Shown: positions 13,859-22,040, numbered from the stretch's first letter. The stretch is DNA of 23,552 nucleotides from an uncultured Roseburia sp. (GCA_900753715.1 CAAEAE010000098.1:1-23552); one strand, 5' to 3'. The notes: a model not told the origin generated them from the letters alone. Numbers and translations are program-made.

Positions 13859-15277
13859 CTAATTGCTTGAACCTGAACTTCCGCTTATTACCTTTAACAG
13901 CTCTGATAAGGTAGAAATATAATCGGAAGAACTGCTACTGCTCGTGGAACTGCTGTCATTGTCAAGCAGTTCATTTACAACGGTATCTATGGATGCCGCA
14001 TCTAACGCAGTGCTGCTTGAACTGCTTCCCGTACTGCTACTGCTTCCGGTGCTGCCTGCGGTACTGCTCCCCGCAAGACTTCCTGCAAGGCTTCCTGCCG
14101 CTCCTTCCGCACCCGCACTGCTTGTGCTGTCTGAAGTGCTTCCGGTACTGCTACTGCTTCCGGTGCTGCTTCCTGAACTGGTTCCCGAAGCCGTGGAAAC
14201 CGTTTCTGCATCCTGCATTTGCACTACAATCGTCGCTTCTTTGGAATTGACATATAATTTCTTGCTGTAGGTGTCGTAAGAATCCGCCGTGACAATCAGG
14301 CTGTGCAGTCCATACTGTAAGGAAATCGGCTCACTGTAGTTGACCTCTTTTCCATCAATTAACATCTTTGCATCCTGCACATCCACTGCAAAAAGAATCG
14401 AACCGAATTTCGGTCCTTCCCCTTTTAATTCATCAAGGTCAAGCGTCAGGGTCTCGCCCTGCTCTATCGTAATATCCTTACTGCCGCCATATCCATTGTT
14501 CGCCACTGTCACCGTGTAGGTTCCCTCCGGAAGTTCCATCTCAAGGTCATCCTTTACCTCGCAGAAAATCTCTTTTCCAATCTGCATATAACTTCCGTTG
14601 AACAGTTCCGTATTTTTTAATTCAAGCTTTCCATGACCCGAAGTCACCGATACCGACAGAATCTGTTTACCGATTCCCACGGCACGTATTTCATCCATAT
14701 CACTTAAATCCGAAAGTCCCAGCGCATTTCCATCCGCATTGACATAAATGTTTGAATCATAAGAATATTTTGTATCTCCGATATAAAAGATTCCTCTGTC
14801 CATGTCCACGGAAAAACGCACGATGTCCGCATATTCCCACACTTCATCCGAAAGATAAAGCTCTGTCAGACGTCCCTGTTCATCCCGTTTGCCAAGCGTC
14901 ACAACACGCCCCGGCTCCATCGCAGAAATCGTTGTGTAATCTCCATATTTATCAAAAAAACGGGTGGTCAGGGAATAGTAATACATATATTGCGTACCGG
15001 TTGAAACCTGTTCCAGAATCAGGCTTTCTTCCTGCATGTTCACTGAAATGACCATAAATAAATCATTCCCGATTGTAATTTCTTCCGCCTCGGTCTGCTG
15101 TGTTTCCTCTTCCACTGCCTCCTGTGCCTGAGTCTGTTCCTGGGTCTGGCTCTGTTCCGGGGTCTGGGTTTCTCCTGTATAATAGCGCTGTCCCATCACT
15201 GTTTTTGGTTCTTCTCCGCAGCCCGCCATAAAAAGCAGGGCGAGCAGACAGATGTATAATAATATCTTTTTTCTCAC
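13859..15277 (-). CDS. PEGA-domain lipoprotein with Ser-rich repetitive tail
   Basis: A 472-residue predicted lipoprotein of unknown function. The signal peptide MRKKILLYICLLALLFMAGC ends in a lipobox with Cys20 as the lipidated residue. A low-complexity Gln/Glu/Thr linker (36-66) follows, then a novel-looking beta-rich region (67-220), a PEGA-like segment (about 222-280) and a clearer PEGA domain (about 292-353: ILFAVDVQDAKMLIDGK ... YGLHSLIVTADSYDTYSKKL). Residues 360-472 are mostly Ser, Gly, Thr and Ala. PEGA domains occur in surface proteins that may bind wall or S-layer material. The start codon is GTG behind GAGG. The gene may be co-transcribed with the phosphoglucomutase downstream. 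Confidence 0.82.
   Translation of the reverse strand: MRKKILLYICLLALLFMAGCGEEPKTVMGQRYYTGETQTPEQSQTQEQTQAQEAVEEETQQTEAEEITIGNDLFMVISVNMQEESLILEQVSTGTQYMYYYSLTTRFFDKYGDYTTISAMEPGRVVTLGKRDEQGRLTELYLSDEVWEYADIVRFSVDMDRGIFYIGDTKYSYDSNIYVNADGNALGLSDLSDMDEIRAVGIGKQILSVSVTSGHGKLELKNTELFNGSYMQIGKEIFCEVKDDLEMELPEGTYTVTVANNGYGGSKDITIEQGETLTLDLDELKGEGPKFGSILFAVDVQDAKMLIDGKEVNYSEPISLQYGLHSLIVTADSYDTYSKKLYVNSKEATIVVQMQDAETVSTASGTSSGSSTGSSSSTGSTSDSTSSAGAEGAAGSLAGSLAGSSTAGSTGSSSSTGSSSSSTALDAASIDTVVNELLDNDSSSTSSSSSSDYISTLSELLKVISGSSGSSN
14023..14169 (-). repeat. Duplicated 33-bp coding repeat in the lipoprotein tail
   Basis: Bases 14023-14055 and 14137-14169 are the same 33-bp sequence with one mismatch, set in a longer stretch of CTG/CTT-type codon repetition. 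They encode the repeated STGSSSSTGS blocks of the Ser-rich tail. Such in-frame repeats can change number by slipped replication. Confidence 0.75.
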
Positions 15278-15304
15278 GTAAATTCCTCATTCCTGTGTTA
15301 AACT

Positions 15305-15447
15305 GCCGTGGCAGCTCGATTCCGCTTCGCTCCTTCTCGCTGTCGGGCTGTCGCCCTACCAGCCCCGTACTTCATCGCGCGTACGGCAAAAGCTCTATTT
15401 ACTCGCCGTGGCAGCTCGATACTTCATCGCGCGTACGGCAAAAGCTC
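15305..15447. repeat. Mosaic of two direct-repeat units in non-coding DNA
   Basis: Unit A, 16 bp (GCCGTGGCAGCTCGAT), occurs at 15305-15320 and 15405-15420. Unit B, 28 bp, occurs perfectly at 15368-15395 and 15420-15447 and contains GCGCGTACGGC. Between the first A and first B lies a hairpin-forming GGGCTGTCGCCC (15345-15356). In the second occurrence A and B are joined directly. The 293-bp stretch between the lipoprotein and kinase genes holds no convincing gene; small open frames across it repeat the same peptide in step with the DNA repeat. GC content is clearly higher than in the neighbouring intergenic DNA. It resembles dispersed intergenic repeat elements, but I cannot name a family. Confidence 0.7.
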
Positions 15448-15465
15448 AAAAAACCTTCGGTTTTT
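15448..15465 (-). terminator. Probable terminator hairpin after the kinase operon
   Basis: AAAAACC and GGTTTTT form a 7-bp stem with a 3-nt loop; on the minus strand six T end at 15448. It lies about 105 bp after the kinase stop, inside the repeat mosaic. A-run and T-run symmetry makes it potentially bidirectional. Confidence 0.5.
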
Positions 15466-15485
15466 CGATCCCGCGGGCGCGTTCA

Positions 15486-15538
15486 AATGACATTTTCTGA
15501 TGCGTGTATGTAAACATCACACCTCAGAAAATATCATT
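15486..15538. repeat. Long imperfect hairpin downstream of the kinase gene
   Basis: Arms 15486-15500 and 15524-15538 pair over 15 positions with one C/A mismatch. Within the 23-nt loop, GTGTATG and CATCACAC add an inner stem with one bulge. No T-run follows on either strand, so it is not a standard terminator. It lies 33 bp after the kinase stop codon. It may be an RNA-processing or REP-like element. Confidence 0.6.
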
Positions 15539-15570
15539 CTCACTTTTGCCTACGCGCTCATTATATCACA

Positions 15571-16548
15571 TCAACCGGTAAAGTGAAATAAAATCTCGAG
15601 AAACTGGCTCCTTGCATTTTCCTGCGCTATCACTTTTTCAAGTTTTTCGATGTTTCTGCCGGAGAGCCATGCTTTGTGTGTGTTGTAATAATGATTGGCA
15701 ATTTTCCAGAATTTTTCCGGATAGGCAAGGTAAAGATAAAGGTATCTTAATTCCTGCGCAGAGAGTTTTCGCACCCCGTCATACGCCCGGATTAAGTCCA
15801 TGCCAAGTCCCGTATTCCAGTTATTTTTCTCTAACATCTTACGGATAAAATTGGCAAGGTCGCTGACCCGGATATGGTAGGAAAGGCTGTCAAAATGCAC
15901 AATTGCCGTTTCCTTCGCCGAAAACAGCACATTGTGCTGATTGTAATCCCCGTGGCAGAATCCGAATATTCCTTCCTCCGGCAAAAGTGCCTCAAGCATT
16001 GCCGTCACTTCCCTTGCCCGTCCCATAAAATAGTCGTATTTTCCGGCAAATAATACTTCAAATTCATTCTTTTTCTTTTTACTTCGTATGTAGTTTTTCA
16101 CCTTCCCAAGCTCACGGTTATGCTTTTCATAAAGATGTAAAAGCGCCTGTTTTTCCGTCTGAATATACGCAGGGACATTCCCCTCATAATGCTCTGCCGC
16201 GTTGTGAAATTTTGCAAGCATACGCACCGCCCGCAGCATTTCTTCCCGCTGTCTGGTATCACATTCTGCGCCGGAAAATGTATCGAGCAGAATATATTTC
16301 TGTTCCTCCTCGTCCACCGCAAGGGGACTGCCCTCCTTCGTGCGGTTTACCGTTTCCACTAAGAGTTCGTTTTCCCGCAGGAAGGTAAGAATTTCATACA
16401 TAAATTCCGCACGCTCGGCAGAACCTCTGTACTCCTTTAATACCTTCTTTCCCTGGCTGGTGTCACAAATATAGCCTTCACGCCCCTTGGAAACAGATTT
16501 CACTTCCAACTCATACTGTTCTAATACCTGTTCCGGTCGATTATACAC
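15571..16548 (-). CDS. CotS-like kinase-fold protein (spore coat / APH superfamily)
   Basis: A 325-residue protein with the aminoglycoside phosphotransferase / protein-kinase-like fold, closest by eye to the CotS/CotI spore-coat kinases. The catalytic loop is HGDYNQHN (199-206), with the catalytic Asp201 and Asn206, and a metal-binding Asp220 follows in IVHFD. The N-lobe Lys in GKKVLKEYRG (33-42) is a likely ATP contact. The C-terminal half has the CotS-like ISDLANFIRKM and YLAYPEKFWKI features. Bacillus CotS-family proteins are coat components and CotH/CotS-type kinases modify coat proteins; the substrate here is unknown. Start codon GTG, with GGAGGGG seven nt before it. Last gene of rlu-GGDEF-cca-kinase. 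Confidence 0.85.
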   Translation of the reverse strand: MYNRPEQVLEQYELEVKSVSKGREGYICDTSQGKKVLKEYRGSAERAEFMYEILTFLRENELLVETVNRTKEGSPLAVDEEEQKYILLDTFSGAECDTRQREEMLRAVRMLAKFHNAAEHYEGNVPAYIQTEKQALLHLYEKHNRELGKVKNYIRSKKKKNEFEVLFAGKYDYFMGRAREVTAMLEALLPEEGIFGFCHGDYNQHNVLFSAKETAIVHFDSLSYHIRVSDLANFIRKMLEKNNWNTGLGMDLIRAYDGVRKLSAQELRYLYLYLAYPEKFWKIANHYYNTHKAWLSGRNIEKLEKVIAQENARSQFLEILFHFTG

Positions 16549-16559
16549 AAAAACCCCTC

Positions 16560-16604
16560 CATATGATTATCCTACGGCTATCCGCCGTGTCTCTTCATCA
16601 TATG
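16560..16604 (-). promoter_or_regulatory. Two-tier hairpin in the cca-kinase junction
   Basis: CATATGAT (16560-16567) pairs with ATCATATG (16597-16604), and ACGGC/GCCGT (16574-16578 with 16584-16588) forms an inner stem. On the minus strand the structure spans the cca stop codon and ends right at the kinase ribosome binding site GGAGGGG. No T-run follows, so it may influence kinase translation or mRNA stability rather than termination. Confidence 0.45.
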
Positions 16605-17938
16605 TCCGGGGTCATTATTTTATGTGCCTGTTCAAGTAAATTCTCTTTCGTATTCTGTGCCGGGTCATCGAGCACAAGTTCAAGCAGACCGTTTAAGACA
16701 GTTCCGATTTCTTTTCCCGGCTTCATCCCCGCCGCAATCAAATCGGAACCGTTTATGGCAAGCTGCTTTAAGCAGATACACTGTTTCTTTTGCAGGATTT
16801 CTTCGTACTTTCTCTCATAGGCATCCACATACGAAAGCTTTTCTGCTCTGTGATAGTCGCTCTGTGCGAGGATATCCGCCCTCTTTACTGCAAAAAGTGC
16901 CGGATACTGCTCCTCTCCGATGCGGTTTAGGGCGCGCCGCACCGTCCGCTCACTTAATTCCGGGTTGTCATCATGCCACTGCACCAGGCGCTTCACCCGG
17001 TCTGTCGTGTCATTGTCAAACTTTAACCTTCTTAAAATTCCGGCTGCCATCACACTTCCTCTTGCCGGATGTCCATGAAAATGTGCAATGCCGTCCTCTC
17101 CGATTACCTTGCACTCCGGCTTTGCCACATCGTGAAGAAGCATCGTAAGGCGCAATACCTTATCATTCGGACAGTTCTGCATCGCCTTTATGGTATGCTC
17201 TCCGACCGTATAACAGTGATGCGGATTCTCCTGCGTGGTCTGCATCATACGGTCAAACTCCGGCAGAAACACCTTAGTCAGCCCTGTCTCGTATGCGGTG
17301 CGGATTTCTTCCGGATGGTTTGATGTTAAAAGTTTCACAAGCTCTACCTGAATCCGTTCCGCACTGACCTTCGCAATCGTCGGCGCTAAAAGCTTCATCG
17401 CAGCCTTCGTCTCCACCTCAATGGAAAAGCCAAGCTGTGCAGCAAACCGCACTGCACGCAGCATCCGAAGCGCATCTTCCGAGAAACGTTCTTTTGCATT
17501 GCCCACACAGCGGATAATGCCGCGTTTTAAGTCTGCCAGCCCGTCAAATGCGTCCACCAGACCGTCTGTATCGTTATACGCCATCGCATTGATAGTAAAA
17601 TCACGTCTTTTTAAGTCTTCCAACAGATTTGAGGTAAAGGTCACTTCCTTGGGATGTCTCGCATCCTCATACTCCCCGTCAATGCGGTAAGTTGTCACCT
17701 CAAATCCCTGCCGTCCTATCATCACGGTCACGGTGCCGTGCTGGATTCCGGTATCAATTGTATGCCCGAACAGTGCTTTTACCTGCATCGGTTTCGCTGA
17801 GGTTGTGATATCCCAGTCCATCGGGGTGCGCTTCAGCACAGAATCCCTGACACAGCCGCCCACCGCATAAGCTTCAAACCCATGCTCCATCAGCCTTCCG
17901 ATAATCATTTTCACTTCTTCTGGCAAATTTATTTTCAT
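16598..17938 (-). CDS. cca: CCA tRNA nucleotidyltransferase (HD-domain type)
   Basis: A 446-residue enzyme that adds or repairs the CCA end of tRNAs. The class II nucleotidyltransferase head has GGCVRD (27-32), the catalytic DWD (41-43), and RRDFTINAM (111-119) in the ribose/base-recognition region, followed by SEDALRMLRAVRFAAQL. A C-terminal HD phosphohydrolase domain has LLHDVAKP with His269-Asp270, as in many clostridial enzymes; the HD domain may process 2',3'-cyclic or phosphate ends. Its ATG overlaps the stop of the GGDEF gene in ATGA, which argues for one operon and coupled translation. Confidence 0.95.
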   Translation of the reverse strand: MKINLPEEVKMIIGRLMEHGFEAYAVGGCVRDSVLKRTPMDWDITTSAKPMQVKALFGHTIDTGIQHGTVTVMIGRQGFEVTTYRIDGEYEDARHPKEVTFTSNLLEDLKRRDFTINAMAYNDTDGLVDAFDGLADLKRGIIRCVGNAKERFSEDALRMLRAVRFAAQLGFSIEVETKAAMKLLAPTIAKVSAERIQVELVKLLTSNHPEEIRTAYETGLTKVFLPEFDRMMQTTQENPHHCYTVGEHTIKAMQNCPNDKVLRLTMLLHDVAKPECKVIGEDGIAHFHGHPARGSVMAAGILRRLKFDNDTTDRVKRLVQWHDDNPELSERTVRRALNRIGEEQYPALFAVKRADILAQSDYHRAEKLSYVDAYERKYEEILQKKQCICLKQLAINGSDLIAAGMKPGKEIGTVLNGLLELVLDDPAQNTKENLLEQAHKIMTPDI

Positions 17939-20900
17939 ATCCGATAAGTTCCTTTTCTGGATGTTTTAATGCTGTAAAGCAGCTCGTCTGCATGCTTAAT
18001 CATGTCATTGATTTCATCCTCACTGGAAACTTCTTTGTTTGCCACGATACCGATGGAGCAGGAGATTCTCTGCGCCTCATCAATTTCAACCGCAGTGTGA
18101 AGCTGCTCTGAAATCTCCGCTGCAAATCCGTTTGCCGCCGCAATCTGTGCATAAATCTGTTCGGCAAGCTCCCGAAGACGTTCCTCCTCCGCCGTATCAA
18201 GGACAATGATGAACTCATCTCCTCCATAGCGGCAGACAAATCCTGTTTTCTCGCAGACCGCAGAAAAAATTTCCGCCATCCGCTTCAGAATCAGATCTCC
18301 CACATCATGTCCAAACGTATCATTATAATGCTTAAAGTTATCCAGGTCGATGAACATCAAACCAAGTGCTGCATTCCGCTGACCTTTTGCAATCTCTTTC
18401 ATCAATGCCGCAAGCTTCTGGTAAAAGCCCTCCCGGTTGTAAATTCCGGTGAGCTGGTCTGTCACGGCAGAAAGATAAAGCTTTGTATTCATCTCATAGA
18501 TTTTATCATATGCATCCAGCCGGTTCAAGGAATATCGCACCTCACGGAAGAGAAGCTGGTAGAGGTTCAAGTCATCCTCGTCTAACATATAGCGGTTTAC
18601 AGACGAATGCCAGTTGTCCTTCATCAGCACATAGGCAATCAGAAAACTTTCAATTTTTGCATTGTTAAAAAATGGAATTGCCACCATCGAGCACACTTCA
18701 TCTTCCCCAAAAATTGCAGTCACATCCTGATACTCGGCGTAATTGCTGCTGATTTTGGAAATTGCAAATCCGGATGGATTCTGCTGGAAGGTGCGTCGGA
18801 TTCGTTCTAACACTTCCCCGCTCATCACCACATGAGTGTTATTGTAGAGAACCTGTGCACTCCGCTCAATGTAACGCACATAGACCGCACAGTCGATGTT
18901 AAAGTGATTTAAAAATGCACGCATCACCGATTCCGTCATTTCTTCTGCCGTAACGCCCGTCACATCAATTAATTTCTGCCAGGTTGAAATAAACTCCAGT
19001 TGTCGTTTTTTACTCTTGTAGGCGAGCAGAATACTCTCATTATTTAACAGCTCATCAATCTTTGCCAACGGAATTTCCTCGCTGCACTCCTGCTGTTTTA
19101 GTTCACGCATCGAAAAAAGCCGTTTTCCCATCGTATCAAGCAGTCCCGCATAGCGTTTTTCATGTGCCTGTTCATACTCCTGTAAACGTTTCTCCTCCGC
19201 TTCCATCAGGTCATATCTGCCCATGGTGTGATAACACTTCATGCGGCTGCTACGGAATAACACGTAGCTGAAAAACTGGTTTCCATGTGCGCGTTGCAGA
19301 TATTCCTCTGCCCTGTCATAAAATGTGCCCGCCTCATCGTAATTTTCTTCCATCTCCGCAAGAAGCGCCTGTGAAAAGGTATACAAAAACAGGTCATCAT
19401 CGACCTTTGCATAATCATGGACGGTTCCAAGCCCGGTCTCCATCTTCTCTTTTTCGAGGACATAATTCAAAAACTGCCTGCATTTGTTCAGGTAGCGCTC
19501 ACAGTTAAAGCGGTTGCCCTGCAGCACTGCCACTAGCGCTAAAAGCCCATAGAGTTTTGACAGGTTGCAGACCCTTAAACTATTCAGATGCAGTTTCACA
19601 ATTGCCTTCATGCACAGCATCAGGTATCCCTCTGCCCTCGCATACTGCCCGAGCATAATGCAGTTTAAGGACATATTATACTGTACCTCCGCGATGTCCT
19701 CCGGGCGTTTCAGACGGTAGAGCAGTCTGATTGCCTGGTTGTAATAATACTGTGCCTGTTCATTCTGCCCGATTGCACACAGATTATACGCAATTCCCGA
19801 ATAGATACGTCCGCCCTCTAAGGATTCTTTTTCCCGTAATGCCTCATAGGTGCGCACCGAATACAGCAGTGAAATCTCATACATTCCGTTTGTGGATGCC
19901 AGCATGATATTTTTGCGGTATGCAGTGTTGATTAGCTGCTCATTTCCGATTTCTTTTGCAATGGCAATTCCCTTACTGAAATAGACAAGTGACTCCTCGG
20001 AATGGTATGCTTTCGCAACGATTTCCGGCTTGTTGTCATACGCATAGATATAGACATGGGCAAGATGATTTTTAAACCGGTATTTCTCCAGTTTTCCAAG
20101 CAGTCCCTGTGCCACCTGTACATCCTGCGCACAGAAAAAGATGTTGTACCAGCCGGACATCTGAATCTGCGTTTCCAAAAGCTCGGTCAGGAATTGTCCG
20201 TATTCATCCTGTCTTTCCTGCGCAATTTTTTCGGCGTCCGCCGCATGCTTTAACGCCTCTGGCAATTTTCCCTGATACATATAGATGGTTGCAATCAGAT
20301 ATTCACGTTCAAACCGCCCCTCTTTTTCCCTGCCGGGAATCCGGATTGCCGCAAAGTCCTCACAGAGTTCAAGTGCTTTGGACAGTTCTCTTGTCAGCAC
20401 CGCAACCTTTGCAAATCCAAGCAGCAGAAGATACTTCGTACGTCCATCCATTGCGAGATTGTCAAACTTAATCCGCCGCTCCAACCGCGAATAAATATAA
20501 AATGCCTGCTCATAGTCCAACAGTTCTACCAGATTTCCCAGTTTTGTATTTTCCTGAACCTCCCCATACTCTTCGCTATATTCATGCTCACCCGCTTCGC
20601 CTTTTTTCTGTCCGGAGCTTCCGATGTGATATACCCTGCTTCCATCCTCCATCTTTTCATAGATGGTCTCCCACACCGGCAGCAAAAATTCCGGGATGCT
20701 CTGGGTTTCGTTGACCCCAAGAATCAGTCCGATATTTTTTCCGCGGGAGGCAGAAAGAAGCCGCCCGGTCAGAATCATCGTGCTGCGGGAGGCAAGCTGG
20801 AAACGGTTTAAGAGAATAACCACCGGACATTTTTCCGCTAGTGCAAGAAGCATCGTAAGAATCGCCTCTGTCATTCTCTGCTGTTCATATTCGACTTCGT

Positions 20901-21258
20901 CCAATAAAACCGGCTCCTCCCGCTCACAGACACCATTTTCATAATAGCTTTGTAACAGCGGACGGTGCAGCTTATAAACCTCACATTTTTCCAGAAATGC
21001 GACAAAACTGCCCGTTCCATAACGCCTGAACATGGTGCAGATGATATCTAAATACGGCTCATATGCCCCCGCAATCTGTCCATATTCAAATTCATGGTAC
21101 GCAAAGAAAGGCGACTCTTTCTTTTTCGCCTCCTTTACGCACTCTAAATTTTCCACGGAAAATTCGTTGCTGTAATGCACCAGTATACTGTTTTCTTCTG
21201 TTATACCGATACCCCCAAGTACCTGCTCGATTGCCCCATTGTAATATTTCTCAATCAT
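17935..21258 (-). CDS. Large GGDEF protein: degenerate AAA-like head, TPRs, GAF-like, diguanylate cyclase
   Basis: A 1107-residue soluble protein with no membrane segment. Residues 1-230 resemble the AAA/STAND-type ATPase head of large sensor proteins (SPFFAYHEFEYGQIAGAYEPYLDII; quoted in part as AYEPYLDII), including a Walker-B-like VVILLNRFQ near 145-155, but I find no P-loop GxxxxGK[ST], so ATP use is doubtful. About 250-720 are helical TPR-like repeats. About 740-900 look like a GAF-type sensor, followed by a short coiled coil. The C-terminal GGDEF domain has TDQLTGIYNREGF, Asp971 in FIDLDNF and an intact GGDEF (1012-1016), so cyclic-di-GMP synthesis is likely. The inhibitory RxxD site is absent (EKTG there). 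Weak ribosome binding site (GGGGAAG). It lies between rlu and cca. Confidence 0.85.
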   Translation of the reverse strand: MIEKYYNGAIEQVLGGIGITEENSILVHYSNEFSVENLECVKEAKKKESPFFAYHEFEYGQIAGAYEPYLDIICTMFRRYGTGSFVAFLEKCEVYKLHRPLLQSYYENGVCEREEPVLLDEVEYEQQRMTEAILTMLLALAEKCPVVILLNRFQLASRSTMILTGRLLSASRGKNIGLILGVNETQSIPEFLLPVWETIYEKMEDGSRVYHIGSSGQKKGEAGEHEYSEEYGEVQENTKLGNLVELLDYEQAFYIYSRLERRIKFDNLAMDGRTKYLLLLGFAKVAVLTRELSKALELCEDFAAIRIPGREKEGRFEREYLIATIYMYQGKLPEALKHAADAEKIAQERQDEYGQFLTELLETQIQMSGWYNIFFCAQDVQVAQGLLGKLEKYRFKNHLAHVYIYAYDNKPEIVAKAYHSEESLVYFSKGIAIAKEIGNEQLINTAYRKNIMLASTNGMYEISLLYSVRTYEALREKESLEGGRIYSGIAYNLCAIGQNEQAQYYYNQAIRLLYRLKRPEDIAEVQYNMSLNCIMLGQYARAEGYLMLCMKAIVKLHLNSLRVCNLSKLYGLLALVAVLQGNRFNCERYLNKCRQFLNYVLEKEKMETGLGTVHDYAKVDDDLFLYTFSQALLAEMEENYDEAGTFYDRAEEYLQRAHGNQFFSYVLFRSSRMKCYHTMGRYDLMEAEEKRLQEYEQAHEKRYAGLLDTMGKRLFSMRELKQQECSEEIPLAKIDELLNNESILLAYKSKKRQLEFISTWQKLIDVTGVTAEEMTESVMRAFLNHFNIDCAVYVRYIERSAQVLYNNTHVVMSGEVLERIRRTFQQNPSGFAISKISSNYAEYQDVTAIFGEDEVCSMVAIPFFNNAKIESFLIAYVLMKDNWHSSVNRYMLDEDDLNLYQLLFREVRYSLNRLDAYDKIYEMNTKLYLSAVTDQLTGIYNREGFYQKLAALMKEIAKGQRNAALGLMFIDLDNFKHYNDTFGHDVGDLILKRMAEIFSAVCEKTGFVCRYGGDEFIIVLDTAEEERLRELAEQIYAQIAAANGFAAEISEQLHTAVEIDEAQRISCSIGIVANKEVSSEDEINDMIKHADELLYSIKTSRKGTYRI

Positions 21259-21285
21259 ACTTCTTCCCCATTTTATCCGTAAGCT

Positions 21286-21942
21286 TTATTTCAGATGATA
21301 TGGCTGTTCAAGTTCAAATTTCATGGTTTTGTGTGTCACCGGATGCTTAAATCCAATGTGACAGGAACACAGTGCAAGCGCTTCCCCTGATGTATTAAGG
21401 TGTTCCCTGAAGTTATATTTTTTGTCTCCCACAATCGGAAATCCCGCATGGGAAAGCTGCACACGAATCTGGTGGTGGCGCCCTGTGAGAAGACAAATCC
21501 TAAGAACTGCTCTCCTGCCATCCGTCTCCACAACCTCATATTCTAACTCTGCCCGCTTTGCCTCCGGTGTATCCTTTGAAACAACGCTTGAAGTGTTTGT
21601 TTTTCCGTCACGCAAAAGATAATCGGCAAGACTTCCTTTTTTCTTCTCCGGCACGCCCTCTGTCATGGCAAAATAGTATTTGTCCGCGAGTTTCGTCTTC
21701 ACCTGGCGGCTCAAATCCGAAGCTGCTTCCTTCGTCTTGGCAAACACCATCACGCCGGACACCGGCTGGTCCAAGCGGTGCACCACTCCTATATATGGCA
21801 CTTCTCCCTTCGAAGCCCGGTAGTTTTTCAACAGGCTCTCCATATCCTTTTGCCCGAGCCGCTTCGTCTGGGTTGCAACTCCCGCAGGCTTTTTGCACAC
21901 CAGAAGCGCCTCATCCTCGTAAAGAATCTCCAGTTCTCCCAT
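21286..21942 (-). CDS. RluA-family pseudouridine synthase
   Basis: A 218-residue enzyme of the RluA/RluD family that isomerises uridine to pseudouridine in rRNA or tRNA. The catalytic motif is VHRLDQPVSGVMVFAKT with Asp58. LTGRHHQIRVQLSHAGFPIVGD later in the protein (LTGRHHQIRVQL quoted) is the second family signature. There is no N-terminal S4 domain, so this is a short type; the exact target base cannot be assigned. I start it at the ATG at 21942, preceded by GGAGAAGG; the frame can be extended to a TTG at 21963, which lacks a ribosome binding site. It leads the operon with the GGDEF gene (27 bp gap), cca and the kinase. Confidence 0.9.
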   Translation of the reverse strand: MGELEILYEDEALLVCKKPAGVATQTKRLGQKDMESLLKNYRASKGEVPYIGVVHRLDQPVSGVMVFAKTKEAASDLSRQVKTKLADKYYFAMTEGVPEKKKGSLADYLLRDGKTNTSSVVSKDTPEAKRAELEYEVVETDGRRAVLRICLLTGRHHQIRVQLSHAGFPIVGDKKYNFREHLNTSGEALALCSCHIGFKHPVTHKTMKFELEQPYHLK

Positions 21943-21997
21943 GTCCTTCTCCACATTCTGCAAATTTTTTCGTTTTTTTTCGCAATCTACTATCTAT

Positions 21998-22026
21998 ATC
22001 ATACTCATTTTTTTTCAAATAGTAAA
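21998..22026 (-). promoter_or_regulatory. Probable promoter of the rlu-GGDEF-cca-kinase operon
   Basis: On the minus strand TTTACT (22026-22021), 17-bp spacer and TATGAT (22003-21998). The predicted start near 21991 lies after the lysR stop (22043-22041) and about 50 nt before the chosen rlu start. The surrounding DNA is A/T-rich, which raises the chance of a random match. Confidence 0.5.
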
Positions 22027-22040
22027 GATTTAGTTTTTCC

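Noticed and set aside
15305..15447. CRISPR array
   Set aside because: Only two copies of each unit, no regular spacers and no cas genes.
15295..15513. Small plus-strand open frames across the repeat mosaic
   Set aside because: Their peptides simply repeat with the DNA repeat, there is no ribosome binding site, and overlapping frames are equally open.
21943..21963. TTG start of the pseudouridine synthase at 21963
   Set aside because: No Shine-Dalgarno sequence precedes it, whereas the ATG at 21942 has GGAGAAGG.
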